From positions 1 through 46,087 of the forward strand of contig JAKQPK010000002.1 in the NCBI GenBank assembly GCA_029564765.1: 46,087 bases of DNA, given 5' to 3'. A program made the translations under genes and the position numbers. This stretch comes from Candidatus Omnitrophota bacterium. Its GTDB lineage: Bacteria > Omnitrophota > Gorgyraeia > Zapsychrales > Aceulaceae. Shown here in pieces: positions 1 through 8,797 of the stretch. A model generated the notes under the pieces. The model saw nothing but the letters and a program-made list of their open reading frames with translations. It was not told the DNA's origin and did no database searches. Every line of letters begins with the position of its first letter. Positions within the stretch are counted from its first letter, which is position 1.

Positions 1-158
1 CAAGGAAATGGCCTTAGAAATATAAGAATTCTTATATATATTCATAAAAATATGCATGTTCTCTACCCTTATCCCTGACAAGGTAAAGTATAAAATATAT
101 ATAAAAGGTTTAAAGGGGGAAAAGGGGGATTTGGGAAAGCGCTACCAAAAAGCAGATA
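1..158. other. AT-rich non-coding stretch downstream of gspM
   Basis: No reading frame with coding character is visible. The stretch is AT-rich and holds a perfect 18-bp palindrome at 20-37 (centre GAATTC) and runs such as TATATATA. It lies directly 3' of the last visible secretion gene. No hairpin followed by a T-run, as expected of a terminator on the minus strand, can be made out, so where the operon ends is unclear. Confidence 0.5.
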
Positions 159-689
159 TTATTTTAAAATAAAGAACCGGCTGACCACAAACTGACATTT
201 AAGCTCATCGGCCCTTAATGAATATTTTTCAAGACGCATTTCATCGATACGAAAACGATAGGCTTGACTTTCAAGCGCGTACAAGAATTCCATGATCTTC
301 TTTAAAGACCCCTGCGCTTGGACATTAATCGAGAAATAATTATAAAAATCGCCTTTTTTGGTCCGACTGGGCTCCATATTGATGATCTTCATGCTAGTGT
401 TCTGAGCCGCGGCTTCTACTTCTGAGAGCATCTTTGTCATTTCTTGCTCGTCAGAGCCTTTTTGCTGAAAAGTATCTTTATAGGCTGCGATCTTGCGCAG
501 AACATCCTTCTCTTGACGCGCGATCCCCTTGTATTGTCGCAGCTCTTTTTCTGCCTGCGCGATACGCTGTTGATATGACGCCGCGTTCTCTTGAAAGGCC
601 TGATAGCCAAATCGATAGCCTCCATACGCAAACAAAATAATCAAACATACGAAAAAAATATTTTTTTCTCGATTCGAAAAAGCGTGCAT
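159..689 (-). CDS. gspM: Type II secretion protein GspM / PilO-like
   Basis: This is a predicted bitopic inner-membrane protein of the secretion platform. In type II systems GspM pairs with GspL and links the cytoplasmic ATPase to the pseudopilus. The protein has a short cytoplasmic start, one membrane segment at about residues 10-27, a Lys/Glu/Gln-rich coiled coil at about 35-75, and a C-terminal periplasmic part that fits the ferredoxin-like fold of GspM/PilO. Length (about 176 residues) is normal for the family. The ATG at 689 overlaps the gspL stop as TGATG, which signals translational coupling; a GTG one codon earlier (692) is also possible. AAGGAG lies 5 nt before the GTG and 8 nt before the ATG. 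Family assignment rests on order and topology rather than on strong motifs. Confidence 0.75.
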   Translation of the reverse strand: MHAFSNREKNIFFVCLIILFAYGGYRFGYQAFQENAASYQQRIAQAEKELRQYKGIARQEKDVLRKIAAYKDTFQQKGSDEQEMTKMLSEVEAAAQNTSMKIINMEPSRTKKGDFYNYFSINVQAQGSLKKIMEFLYALESQAYRFRIDEMRLEKYSLRADELKCQFVVSRFFILK

Positions 690-2128
690 CACAACTTCTC
701 CTTGCCGCGCTTAACAACGGCTGTTATCTTAAAATCTGTGATCTCCCCTTCAAAAAATCGACGCTGCGCCGCATATTCCAGATTAACATCTTGGAATAGT
801 GGACTGCTGATAAGATTTCGCTGGAAATCATTGACGCTGGCGCGTGTTTCCGCAATTCCCTGAATGGTTAAGCGATCATTACGATCAAGAAAAAGTAGCT
901 GAAAGGATGCTTCTTTTGGGGTCATGGCATAAAAGCCATCGATGATATCAACGACCGAGGCTGTCGTGATGGCATTCTGCTCTATTTGTTGGACTTGTTC
1001 ATTATAGCGCTGAACTTCCTGGGCCTTAGACCGCATCTTGACAACCTGTTGCTTAAGCGTGGATAAATACGCTTCCTGTCGATACAGCCGCTGGCCAAAA
1101 ATGATTCCCGCAAGCATTAGATTAATGATCAATAGCACGATGAACCACACAGCCTGTCTTCGCTGCATTTTACCTTGCTGATCTTTGCGGATCTTCTCTG
1201 GAAGAAGATTAAACGTCAGCTTTTGATGTTCTTCTATGGCCCCAAGGCATGTGACAGGTGAAGCGTAATCATCTTCCTTGTTTTGAGGCAAGCTAATGGA
1301 AACATCATTTTTGAGAAAAGCGCAGGGATCCACAAAAGCAACCTCGATCTGCCCTTGCGTCTGGATACGCTCAAAAAGCGTTCCCTTTAAAGGAGCGGAT
1401 AGAACAAATACCTTTGCGATCTTTTCTTGGGGATGCTCACGCATAAAAGATTCAAAGGTCAAGCTCACTTCCTTAAGGAAGGCATCTTCAAAATCTCCGC
1501 CGATATCGCGTAATCCATGTTTAAGCTCGCGCGCATATACAAGCTGTTGGTTCTTCAAAAGGCACAACTCGCTAACTTCCGACTCTAAAGACAACAAGCC
1601 AACTGCAGATGATAGGCGGCCTAATTCCGAAGCGAGCTTTTGACGGGCCCAGCTTGCAATGCTCGCTGAGCTTAAAATAAACTGGCGCGGAACAAGCCCA
1701 GCGCCCTTAACAACCTTCAATAATACGTTAATGGCTTCCCTGTGCGTGATCGCGACCAAAACTTTTGTGTACCCAGCCGCGTCCTGGCCGAGGACCAGAT
1801 AATCAAAGACGATATCTTCACGAGCATAAGGAACTTGGGTCGCTATCTGCAAGCTGATCATCTTTTGTAGCTCATCTTTTGCTCCAGCCGGAAGCGAAAG
1901 ATTCTTTAAGATGACCTGCTGACGGCCAAGGATCATCGCGCAATACGCCTTTCGGTCTGACGCGCTGATCTGAGAAGAAATAAGTTTCGCAAGGGCTTCT
2001 TCAGAAGGGTCCACAATGCGCGTGATCGAGAGGTCCGTCACTTGATGATCCTGCGCAACTGGTTTTGCGCGCAGGATTTTGCAATGACGTTCGTTGATCT
2101 CAATAACGATTAAAGGCTGACGTTTCAT
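689..2128 (-). CDS. gspL: Type II secretion protein GspL (PilM-PilN-like)
   Basis: This is the inner-membrane platform protein that docks the GspE ATPase. The first 325 or so residues form an actin-like cytoplasmic domain of the PilM/GspL type (start MKRQPLIVIEINE). One membrane helix follows at about residues 327-349, then a coiled coil and a periplasmic ferredoxin-like part, so the protein equals a PilM-PilN fusion, the usual GspL layout. The chosen start is the ATG at 2128, which overlaps the gspK stop as ATGA; an in-frame ATG at 2140 would add four residues. It is coupled to gspK upstream and gspM downstream. Sequence similarity to GspL is only inferred from architecture and neighbours. 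Confidence 0.78.
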   Translation of the reverse strand: MKRQPLIVIEINERHCKILRAKPVAQDHQVTDLSITRIVDPSEEALAKLISSQISASDRKAYCAMILGRQQVILKNLSLPAGAKDELQKMISLQIATQVPYAREDIVFDYLVLGQDAAGYTKVLVAITHREAINVLLKVVKGAGLVPRQFILSSASIASWARQKLASELGRLSSAVGLLSLESEVSELCLLKNQQLVYARELKHGLRDIGGDFEDAFLKEVSLTFESFMREHPQEKIAKVFVLSAPLKGTLFERIQTQGQIEVAFVDPCAFLKNDVSISLPQNKEDDYASPVTCLGAIEEHQKLTFNLLPEKIRKDQQGKMQRRQAVWFIVLLIINLMLAGIIFGQRLYRQEAYLSTLKQQVVKMRSKAQEVQRYNEQVQQIEQNAITTASVVDIIDGFYAMTPKEASFQLLFLDRNDRLTIQGIAETRASVNDFQRNLISSPLFQDVNLEYAAQRRFFEGEITDFKITAVVKRGKEKL

Positions 2129-3201
2129 TTTCGATTCCATAAAAGCACAGACAAGGTTTCTCGACTGATCACCGCATCAAGCGTTGTCCTTACTTTAAAT
2201 TGATCGTCAATACCTCTAGCGTAAAGACGCACGTGCTGAGATGTCTCTTTTAAATAATGAACCGATGCAAGATAGATGGCCTGTTCATTAGCGTTAAGTC
2301 CAAGGTCCCCTGATGCCGTAGCGACCTTCAAAGGGCGATCGTCCGCGGTGCATAAAAGCCCATCTTCTCCTTTGCGATATGCGCTGATCTTCCCTACCAA
2401 ACTATCAGCATCCGATATATTAACGCTTGTATTTTTTTCTGCTAAAGAACGAAAAATGGCTCTCAGGACGATCTCTTCTGCTGTGTTCAGATTAACAGCT
2501 AGATCCATGTCCTGGCGAGGAAAAACGGTCACGACCCTTTTTATTTTCAAAAAAATATTTTCTGTCATATCACGAACGAACATTAGTTCCTGCACATGTT
2601 CAAAAGGCGCATCCTTACAAAATTTCCCGCTGGCAATATCATAGCTTTCCTTTTCTACGCCCAAGCCTAATGTCATCTTGTTGCTATCAGCATCTTTCCA
2701 GTCAACGACCTGTGCCGCAAGGCCATCTGCTTGCTCATCAGGCACATCGAGTAGCATAAAAAGATGAGCAAGTATGCGATAATTCTGCTGGTGGATACCG
2801 TTGATGTTCAGGCGACGGTCTTCATCTTCAAAACCATAACACTGATATGCGCGGCCCATATTGTCGATTAAAGGATATCCGATATCAAAAGAACCGCTTG
2901 CCAATGTAACACCTTTAAAAAGATCCTCCGGCGTCTTATTGTCTTTAAGAGCAAAACCACAAGTATATGCTGTATCTGCCAAAGAAGAATCAGGATCCTC
3001 TGAATCAAGCCGCAGTTGATTCATGGCATAATAAACTGACGCCCACCCTAAAAAGTCCGCCCGCAATTTACCGGCCCGATGCTTGGCAAGACTTAGGTCA
3101 ATGCGCGCCGTTCTTCCCAGCCCGATCGCAAGGACCGATAGGATCGCCAACATCCAGAGGACAACTATAAGTATTATGCCAGATTTGTTCTTATGTCTCA
3201 A
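2125..3201 (-). CDS. gspK: Type II secretion minor pseudopilin GspK
   Basis: GspK is the large minor pseudopilin thought to cap the pseudopilus tip together with GspI and GspJ. The N-terminus is a short basic leader ending in Lys-Ser-Gly, followed by a hydrophobic helix (IILIVVLWMLAILSVLAIGL). Like other GspK proteins it lacks the Glu at position +5 that other pseudopilins carry. The 358-residue length and a large alpha-helical insert match GspK and exclude the smaller pseudopilins. The region around residues 120-200 (GFEDEDRRLNIN, then VVDWKDADSNK) resembles the T2SSK domain, including Asp-rich stretches that could bind calcium. The gene follows gspJ after an 18-bp gap and overlaps gspL. Confidence 0.88.
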   Translation of the reverse strand: MRHKNKSGIILIVVLWMLAILSVLAIGLGRTARIDLSLAKHRAGKLRADFLGWASVYYAMNQLRLDSEDPDSSLADTAYTCGFALKDNKTPEDLFKGVTLASGSFDIGYPLIDNMGRAYQCYGFEDEDRRLNINGIHQQNYRILAHLFMLLDVPDEQADGLAAQVVDWKDADSNKMTLGLGVEKESYDIASGKFCKDAPFEHVQELMFVRDMTENIFLKIKRVVTVFPRQDMDLAVNLNTAEEIVLRAIFRSLAEKNTSVNISDADSLVGKISAYRKGEDGLLCTADDRPLKVATASGDLGLNANEQAIYLASVHYLKETSQHVRLYARGIDDQFKVRTTLDAVISRETLSVLLWNRK

Positions 3202-3219
3202 ATGAAACCCCCATAAACA

Positions 3220-3945
3220 TCACAAGGCCTCTTCCCAGAAGCCGGTCGGAATATAAATATCCTTTACGATCATTACTGGTCTTTTATCGCGGCCTATCGG
3301 CAAGAGGGTCATAGCGATACGAACGCCGGCCGGTAAATAATCCTTATCCCATCCTTGCTTCCATTCAAGCTCCGTCATCCCTTGCGTCGCTGTCAAATAC
3401 GCGCATAATACCTGAAATGTCGCCGCGTCAATATGCTCTAAAACGATCTCTTGTCGTTCGCCATGACCCGCGCCAGGGCCAAGAAAATCGGATAAAGGCT
3501 GCTCGCTGCGCATCAGCGTTGCTTGAGATAAAGCCGTATCGCTGTTGATGTTCGTGACAACAACATTCTTTTGAGATCGCCTACCCAGAAGAACCTTGTG
3601 CACAGAAACCTCTTGTGCGTTCTGAAGATAATAACGAACTCGCTTGATCTGATCCTGGTCAATGGTTAGGAATGAAAATCCCTGGCCATTCGTTTCAAAA
3701 GATTTAAAAACTGGATACGATCGAGAAAGATCAATGGAAACCGCGGACTCCAGCTCTCTGGCGATCATATCCAAATTCAGCTTAGCCTGATGATACAACA
3801 ACCCTTCGTTGTTGGCGCGCTGCTGGACCTTCAAGCCACTTGCAAATGTGCTATACAGCGCGGCAGCGATCACAGCAAAGATCAGAGATCCGAGAAGGAA
3901 CTCAACAAAAGTAAAACCGCTTTTTTTTCTAAAACGCATGATCAT
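3220..3945 (-). CDS. gspJ: Type II secretion minor pseudopilin GspJ
   Basis: Minor pseudopilin of the GspI-J-K tip complex. A basic leader RFRKKSG precedes the prepilin peptidase site, then FTFVEFLLGSLIF with Glu at +5. The 241-residue length and mixed beta globular domain fit GspJ. A longer in-frame start at 4044 exists, but it would place a non-pilin leader of over 30 residues before the cleavage site and overlap gspI by about 100 bp. I therefore place the start at the ATG at 3945, two bases after the gspI stop; an ATG at 3939 is equally possible. No strong Shine-Dalgarno sequence is visible, which suggests translational coupling to gspI. Confidence 0.85.
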   Translation of the reverse strand: MIMRFRKKSGFTFVEFLLGSLIFAVIAAALYSTFASGLKVQQRANNEGLLYHQAKLNLDMIARELESAVSIDLSRSYPVFKSFETNGQGFSFLTIDQDQIKRVRYYLQNAQEVSVHKVLLGRRSQKNVVVTNINSDTALSQATLMRSEQPLSDFLGPGAGHGERQEIVLEHIDAATFQVLCAYLTATQGMTELEWKQGWDKDYLPAGVRIAMTLLPIGRDKRPVMIVKDIYIPTGFWEEAL

Positions 3946-3946
3946 A

Positions 3947-4342
3947 TCAAGGACTATGAAAAACGAAAGTTGATGCGGAAAGCTTCTGGCTCTTTTGGCC
4001 CGTTGTCCATGACAGAACAACATCCGCTTCGTTAAGATTCTCAAAATTATAGCTTGCTCCTGCTGGCTTTGTTGAAAGGCTCACCTCAAAAGCTTCAAAT
4101 GGAGCTGGCAATTTCTTTGTCTGCCGCAGGTCATTGGCCAGATAACCGTTCTGGATCAAGCCTGTCATTTCTCGTTCCAGCAATAAACTCGCTAGCGCAT
4201 AGCTCTGAGCAAGCGTTTGGGAACGCAAAGCCGCGACATGCGACCTTATAATAATGACCAAGCTGACAGCCAAAATAGACACAGCGATCAAAGCTTCCAG
4301 CAATAACGATGCTGTCTTATTCTTGATCTGGCGCAAAAACAT
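3947..4342 (-). CDS. gspI: Type II secretion minor pseudopilin GspI
   Basis: Small pseudopilin (131 residues, the usual GspI size) that nucleates the tip complex. The leader MFLRQIKNKTA is followed by SLLLEALIAVSIL, so the predicted cleavage residue is Ala instead of the common Gly, with Glu at +5. Ala at -1 is tolerated by some prepilin peptidases, so processing should still occur. The start overlaps the end of gspH by 26 bp and the stop lies one base before gspJ. Position between gspH and gspJ supports the call. Confidence 0.83.
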   Translation of the reverse strand: MFLRQIKNKTASLLLEALIAVSILAVSLVIIIRSHVAALRSQTLAQSYALASLLLEREMTGLIQNGYLANDLRQTKKLPAPFEAFEVSLSTKPAGASYNFENLNEADVVLSWTTGQKSQKLSASTFVFHSP

Positions 4343-4841
4343 TCACGCGTCCTCTTTGTTCTTGTGTCGAAACAACCATGCTCTGTCCTTGCTCTATTGT
4401 GAGCGAAACTATTGCCTGATCAATAACGCCATTAGGATAAAACCGTACACAACTATCAGGGATCTCCCATGACAAAGCGTTAGGAAGCTTAAAAATCTGA
4501 CCTTTATCCCCTTGAACAGCTGAAAAACTTTCAGAAAGATCCTGACGCTTGGGATCATGCTCATCAGCAACATTCTGTCCCTGCAAAACATACGTCTTCT
4601 CTGTAGTATAAAAGCAAATTTGATACTCTCTCTGACCCGTAATGGCCGCGCTCTGGGCATAGCGCATCAGATAGCCTATATGGTCAGCTGCCTGTTGCAG
4701 CTGAAGACGCGTATAATGCTTGGGAAGATGGGGGACAGAAAGTCCCGCCAACACGCCTAAAAAAACAACGACAAGTAAAAGTTCGATCAGCGTAAACCCC
4801 TGCAAGAAGCCGCGTGAGCGATTGTGTCGGATAAAAAGCAT
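4317..4841 (-). CDS. gspH: Type II secretion minor pseudopilin GspH
   Basis: Pseudopilin with the type IV N-terminal methylation signal: SRGFLQG, then FTLIELLLVVVFLGVLAGL with Glu at +5. The globular part (helix LQLQQAADHIGYLMRYAQSA, then beta strands ending near FYPNGVIDQ) matches the GspH/FimT domain. The true start is very likely the ATG at 4841. Farther upstream in-frame codons exist up to 4982, but they would run through the gspG 3' end and put about 50 extra residues before the leader. The resulting 174-residue protein has the normal size. Confidence 0.85.
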   Translation of the reverse strand: MLFIRHNRSRGFLQGFTLIELLLVVVFLGVLAGLSVPHLPKHYTRLQLQQAADHIGYLMRYAQSAAITGQREYQICFYTTEKTYVLQGQNVADEHDPKRQDLSESFSAVQGDKGQIFKLPNALSWEIPDSCVRFYPNGVIDQAIVSLTIEQGQSMVVSTQEQRGRVNVFAPDQE

Positions 4842-4860
4842 AACTTGCTGTTCATCAGCG

Positions 4861-5301
4861 CTATTGATCGTCGTCAGCCCAATTAGTGATATCATCACTG
4901 CTTTCCACGCCATCCGGGCCGTAGGATGATAGATCGTAAGACTGGGCGTTCCTCGTCCCTGGGCAGACATACACATAATCATTACCCCAGGGGTCTTTAG
5001 GGATCCTTTTCTTTTTTAAGTACGGGCCGTTCCAGCTTGCTGGGACAGGAGGATTGGTCGGCTGAGAGAGGAGCGCTTGCAGCCCCTGCTCTGTCGTCGG
5101 ATAACGTCCATTATCAAATTCATAAAGATCAAGTGTCGTCGCTAAATTTGCCTCGATATCGGCCTTGGCGGCAGACCGACGAGCTTGCTCCCCCCGGCCG
5201 GCCAAGTTCGGGACCACCATCGCGACCAATACGCCTAAGATGATCACAACCAACATGATCTCCACCAAGGTAAACCCATGACGATCTTTTTTCTTGCACA
5301 T
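4861..5301 (-). CDS. gspG: Type II secretion major pseudopilin GspG
   Basis: GspG is the main subunit of the periplasmic pseudopilus. The leader MCKKKDRHG is followed by FTLVEIMLVVIILGVLVAM with Glu at +5. The globular domain carries the family hallmarks NGRYPTTEQGLQAL, WNGPYLKKKRIPKDPWGNDY and the C-terminal calcium loop SYGPDGVESSDDITNW. Length (146 residues) is typical. A clear ribosome site (AAGGAACGCT before ATG) stands out against its neighbours, fitting a highly made subunit. It follows gspF after 13 bp. Confidence 0.97.
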   Translation of the reverse strand: MCKKKDRHGFTLVEIMLVVIILGVLVAMVVPNLAGRGEQARRSAAKADIEANLATTLDLYEFDNGRYPTTEQGLQALLSQPTNPPVPASWNGPYLKKKRIPKDPWGNDYVYVCPGTRNAQSYDLSSYGPDGVESSDDITNWADDDQ

Positions 5302-5314
5302 AGCGTTCCTTTCC

Positions 5315-6544
5315 TTATTGTATAATAAGATTCATCTGAAATATCGGCAACAACATCGCGACAACAACAAAACCGATCACGGCGCCAATCGCGACGATCA
5401 GCACCGGCTCCAGCAACGACGTGATGGCGCGGATCACTTGATCTGTTTGCCGTTCATAAGAACTGGCGATCTTGTAAAGCGCCTTCTCGAGCTGTCCAGA
5501 TTCTTCCCCGACCGCGACCATGTTGATAGCTGTTGATGGAAAAAAATGAACGTTCTTCAGGCTTTCCGTCAGGCTCGCGCCTCCGGCCACCTCATCCGCT
5601 AATCGGCTGAGATCTTCACGTAAGGCATGATTGCCGATGACCAAAACTACATTACGCAAGGCTTCCACGATCGGTACCCCGCCATCCAGCAGTGTCGCTA
5701 ATGTTTGCGAAAAACGCACGACCTCGAGCTTAACAATGAACGGACCGACCAAGAATAACCGCAGCTGCAAAGCATCCATCTTGATCCTTTTTTGAGGGAT
5801 CCGGTATAAATGCTGAACATAGAAAAAACTGCCAGCCAATATCATGATAATAAGCCACCAAAATCGCGCGAACAGATCGCTAACGCTGATCAAGAAAACG
5901 GTCGGCCACGGGAGACGCTGCGATAGTTCATCGAACATGTCCGTCAGCCGTGGAACAACGAAAGATAAAAGAACAAAAACGGTTATGCTTCCTACGGCCA
6001 GGATCAAAGATGGATAAATAAAACTTGTTAAAGCTTTTTGGGATACCTCTTGGCTCTTCTCCAAAAAATCGGCTAACCGGCCTAAAACAGTGCCCAAATG
6101 CCCACTGCTCTCTCCTGACTTGATAAGATTAACATAAAGAGGAGAAAAAGTTTCCGGATAGCGGGTCAACCCTTCGGAAAGCGAACCGCCATCCTGGATC
6201 ATGTTGGCGATATCTACAAGAATACCCTGAAGAGGGCTCTGCCAATCTTGCTCGGCCAACAACCGCAATGCGCGCAACAGCGGGATCCCGGCGTCGATAA
6301 GATCATGCATTTGACGCGTAAAAGCAACGATCTGCTTCTGAGAAACGTGCGGTCGATCAAAAGTAAACAAAGTCTTAAAGGGTACTGTTATTTTTTGTTT
6401 CTTTTCTTGGAAAACATCGACATCGAGGGGCGAAAGGCCTTGCTGAACAACCTTAGATACAGCCTCATGAACATGAGAGGCTTCCACAACACCTTCAACG
6501 ATCTCATGGACGCCTTTTTTGGCACGATAGAAAAATTTTGCCAT
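5315..6544 (-). CDS. gspF: Type II secretion inner-membrane platform protein GspF
   Basis: This polytopic platform protein contacts GspE and is thought to rotate or shift to add pseudopilins. It is 409 residues long, normal for GspF. Two homologous T2SSF helical domains are visible (about 75-195 and about 275-400). The first contains ARQMHDLIDAGIPLLRALR and the second FSQTLATLLDGGVPIVEALR. Each ends in a membrane segment, and a third membrane helix lies near residues 225-245. The N-terminal 60 residues form the small domain that docks on GspE. Start is the ATG at 6544; no convincing Shine-Dalgarno sequence is seen. Confidence 0.96.
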   Translation of the reverse strand: MAKFFYRAKKGVHEIVEGVVEASHVHEAVSKVVQQGLSPLDVDVFQEKKQKITVPFKTLFTFDRPHVSQKQIVAFTRQMHDLIDAGIPLLRALRLLAEQDWQSPLQGILVDIANMIQDGGSLSEGLTRYPETFSPLYVNLIKSGESSGHLGTVLGRLADFLEKSQEVSQKALTSFIYPSLILAVGSITVFVLLSFVVPRLTDMFDELSQRLPWPTVFLISVSDLFARFWWLIIMILAGSFFYVQHLYRIPQKRIKMDALQLRLFLVGPFIVKLEVVRFSQTLATLLDGGVPIVEALRNVVLVIGNHALREDLSRLADEVAGGASLTESLKNVHFFPSTAINMVAVGEESGQLEKALYKIASSYERQTDQVIRAITSLLEPVLIVAIGAVIGFVVVAMLLPIFQMNLIIQ

Positions 6545-6621
6545 AACGGTGTCATTCTAACATACGCTCAAATACGATGCAAGATAACTCAAGGGTAAAA
6601 TCTTCAATAAGAATAGTCTTC

Positions 6622-6984
6622 TTAAGCAACAGAAGCTTTTCGGACCACCCTGCGAGAGCAGCATGAAAGCTTCACAATGAATAGCTGGGTTCCTGCGATG
6701 ATATATTGATATCCGACGACCTTGCAGAGCTGCTCTTCTAATCCTCTAGACCGATCAACACGATGAACAATATACGTTTCGGGATGATGATGCTGGTGAA
6801 GCTCGCCATATAAAAGATCCTTGGCGTGCTCATTATCGCGAAGCTCTAAAATATCAATGATCTTCACGATAATCCTTCTTTCAAACGCGTGCGAGATGCC
6901 ACGATGTTCAAAAATATCCGCCATCAGCGTTTCATTAAAACGCTTATCTTTGGACATCATATTCTTGAAGATCATCTCTCGCAC
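6622..6984 (-). CDS. Unknown 120-residue protein inside the secretion operon
   Basis: I do not recognise this gene. It lies between gspE and gspF in the same orientation. The frame is open up to 7068, but the best start is the GTG at 6984, because AAAGGAG sits 6 nt before it; that gives 120 residues. The protein is basic and His-rich (HQHHH near residue 65), predicted mixed alpha/beta, with no signal peptide or membrane helix, and has two adjacent Cys near the end (SCCSRR). The last 45 residues (LEEQLCKVVGYQYI..LFIVKLSCC) vaguely recall the dimerisation half of Fur-type regulators, but the metal ligands are missing. Treat that as a weak hint only. A cytoplasmic accessory or regulatory role in secretion is a guess from position. 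Confidence 0.6.
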   Translation of the reverse strand: MREMIFKNMMSKDKRFNETLMADIFEHRGISHAFERRIIVKIIDILELRDNEHAKDLLYGELHQHHHPETYIVHRVDRSRGLEEQLCKVVGYQYIIAGTQLFIVKLSCCSRRVVRKASVA

Positions 6985-7082
6985 AGAACACTCCTTTCCT
7001 ATTTCAACAATAGCATTCAGAAACAGAAAAACAAGGCGATAACAAACACAAAAAGCAAGCGTTTGCAATAAGTTAGGAGAAT

Positions 7083-8777
7083 TTAAATATCTTCTTCTTG
7101 GGTAACGCGAATGACTTCGCTAGGGCTTGTAAGTCCTTGCTGGACTTTTTCCCAGCCGCTTTGGCGCAAGGTGCGCATGCCTAGCTGAATAGCCTTATTT
7201 CTGATCTGCGTACTGGAACTTTTTTGCAGGATCAAAGTGCGAATGTCTTCTGTGAGGGTAAGGAACTCGAAGATCGCCTGTCGACCCTGGTAGCCGGTCA
7301 GACCGCAGGCTTCACATCCTTTAGCTTCGTAGATCTTAAAGTTCGTGATATCAGACCGGTTGAGTCCAAATTCTTTAACCATATCCTCAGTCACGACAGC
7401 AGATATCTTACAATGAGGACACAAAAGACGTACAAGGCGTTGGGCGATAAAACAAAGAACGGAACTCGAGACTAAATAAGGCTCAACACCCATATCCACA
7501 AGTCGGGCGACAGCGGAAGCCGCATCATTGGTATGAAGGGTTGAGAAAACAAGATGGCCGGTCAACGCGACCTGGATGGTAATCTCTGCCGTCTCTGTGT
7601 CGCGAACCTCTCCCACCATCATGACATCGGGGTCATGGCGCAGCATGGAACGTAAGCCTGCGGCAAAGGTAAGGCCGATGCGTGGATTTACTTGAATTTG
7701 CGTTACGCCTTTTAGCTGATACTCCACGGGGTCTTCGATGGTAATGATCTTTTTATCGATCGTGTTCACGCGGGATAAACAAGAATACAATGTGGTTGTT
7801 TTACCGCTTCCCGTTGGGCCGGTCAAGAAAATGATCCCGTGGGGCTTCTGAAGCAGCTCATCTAAGATCTTCTCTTCAGCGGGCGGCAAGCCTAGGTCAG
7901 ACAAGCGGTAGAGTTTTGAAGAACTTAACAGACGGATAACGATGCTTTCGCCGAATGGCGTAGGCAAAAACGAAACTCTAAGATCAAGGTCCACGCCAGA
8001 AGCCTGAAGCTTAAAACGCCCATCCTGAGGAAGGCGTTTTTCGGCAATATTAAGATTGGATAAAACTTTTATTCGAGACGAAATCGCGTCCTTAAAATGT
8101 TTGATATTGGATGGCGCTTTTGCGTCATATAAAACGCCGTCGATACGATAGCGGATCTTTAACTCATTTTCAAAAGGTTCAATATGGATATCCGTAGCTT
8201 GTTTTTGTTGAGCCTCTAGTAATATCTGGTTGATGAATTTCGCGATAGAAGCTTCTGAATCAAGGGTCTCAACGGTCTCGACAGACTCTTGGACCTTTTC
8301 CTTAAAAGAGGCTGTCTGCATCATTTGCTCAATGGTGTCAGCACCCACGCCATAATATTTGCGGATAGCGTCTAGGATCTCCTTTGTGGATGCGAGAACT
8401 GGCTTGACCTTTGTACGGCAGACAACAGATAGGTCATCTAACAAACGCACATCTAAAGGACGGTTCACGGCAACGGTCAAGATATTCTCCTGCCAAGAAA
8501 TCGGCATAACTTGATAATGTTCGGCGACCTTCGCCGGGATCTTGGCCAGAGCCTCAGGGCTGATCACAGCCGTTCTAAGATTAACGAAAGAAACCCCCAG
8601 CTGTGCTGCTAAAACAGGCAAATAAATGGATTCTTCGTCAACAAATCCTAAGCGCACGAGCGTAACGCCTAGAAGTTCTTTGGTCTTTTTCTGTTCTTCA
8701 AGCGCGGCATGCAATTGCTGGGAGGTAATGATCTTCTCGTTAACAAGGAGTTGTCCTAAGGGGGATTTTTGCCACAT
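7083..8777 (-). CDS. gspE: Type II secretion ATPase GspE
   Basis: Hexameric cytoplasmic ATPase that powers pseudopilus assembly. The N-terminal 150 residues are the GspE/PilB N domain (GQLLVNEKIITSQQLHAALE). The catalytic core has Walker A GPTGSGKTTTLYS (about residue 320), the Asp box ITIEDPVEYQLKG, the His box region, and Walker B DPDVMMVGEVRDTETAE. A four-Cys zinc knuckle follows (CPHC and CEAC, about 40 residues apart), as in most GspE/PilB proteins. All key residues are intact and the 564-residue length is typical. It is the second gene of the operon, 20 bp after the small membrane protein. Confidence 0.97.
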   Translation of the reverse strand: MWQKSPLGQLLVNEKIITSQQLHAALEEQKKTKELLGVTLVRLGFVDEESIYLPVLAAQLGVSFVNLRTAVISPEALAKIPAKVAEHYQVMPISWQENILTVAVNRPLDVRLLDDLSVVCRTKVKPVLASTKEILDAIRKYYGVGADTIEQMMQTASFKEKVQESVETVETLDSEASIAKFINQILLEAQQKQATDIHIEPFENELKIRYRIDGVLYDAKAPSNIKHFKDAISSRIKVLSNLNIAEKRLPQDGRFKLQASGVDLDLRVSFLPTPFGESIVIRLLSSSKLYRLSDLGLPPAEEKILDELLQKPHGIIFLTGPTGSGKTTTLYSCLSRVNTIDKKIITIEDPVEYQLKGVTQIQVNPRIGLTFAAGLRSMLRHDPDVMMVGEVRDTETAEITIQVALTGHLVFSTLHTNDAASAVARLVDMGVEPYLVSSSVLCFIAQRLVRLLCPHCKISAVVTEDMVKEFGLNRSDITNFKIYEAKGCEACGLTGYQGRQAIFEFLTLTEDIRTLILQKSSSTQIRNKAIQLGMRTLRQSGWEKVQQGLTSPSEVIRVTQEEDI

Positions 8778-8797
8778 GATCGCTTTTTGATATCACA

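Noticed and set aside
6985-7068. Longer start of the unknown gene between gspE and gspF
   Set aside because: The extension lacks a ribosome site, whereas AAAGGAG precedes the GTG at 6984 at correct spacing.
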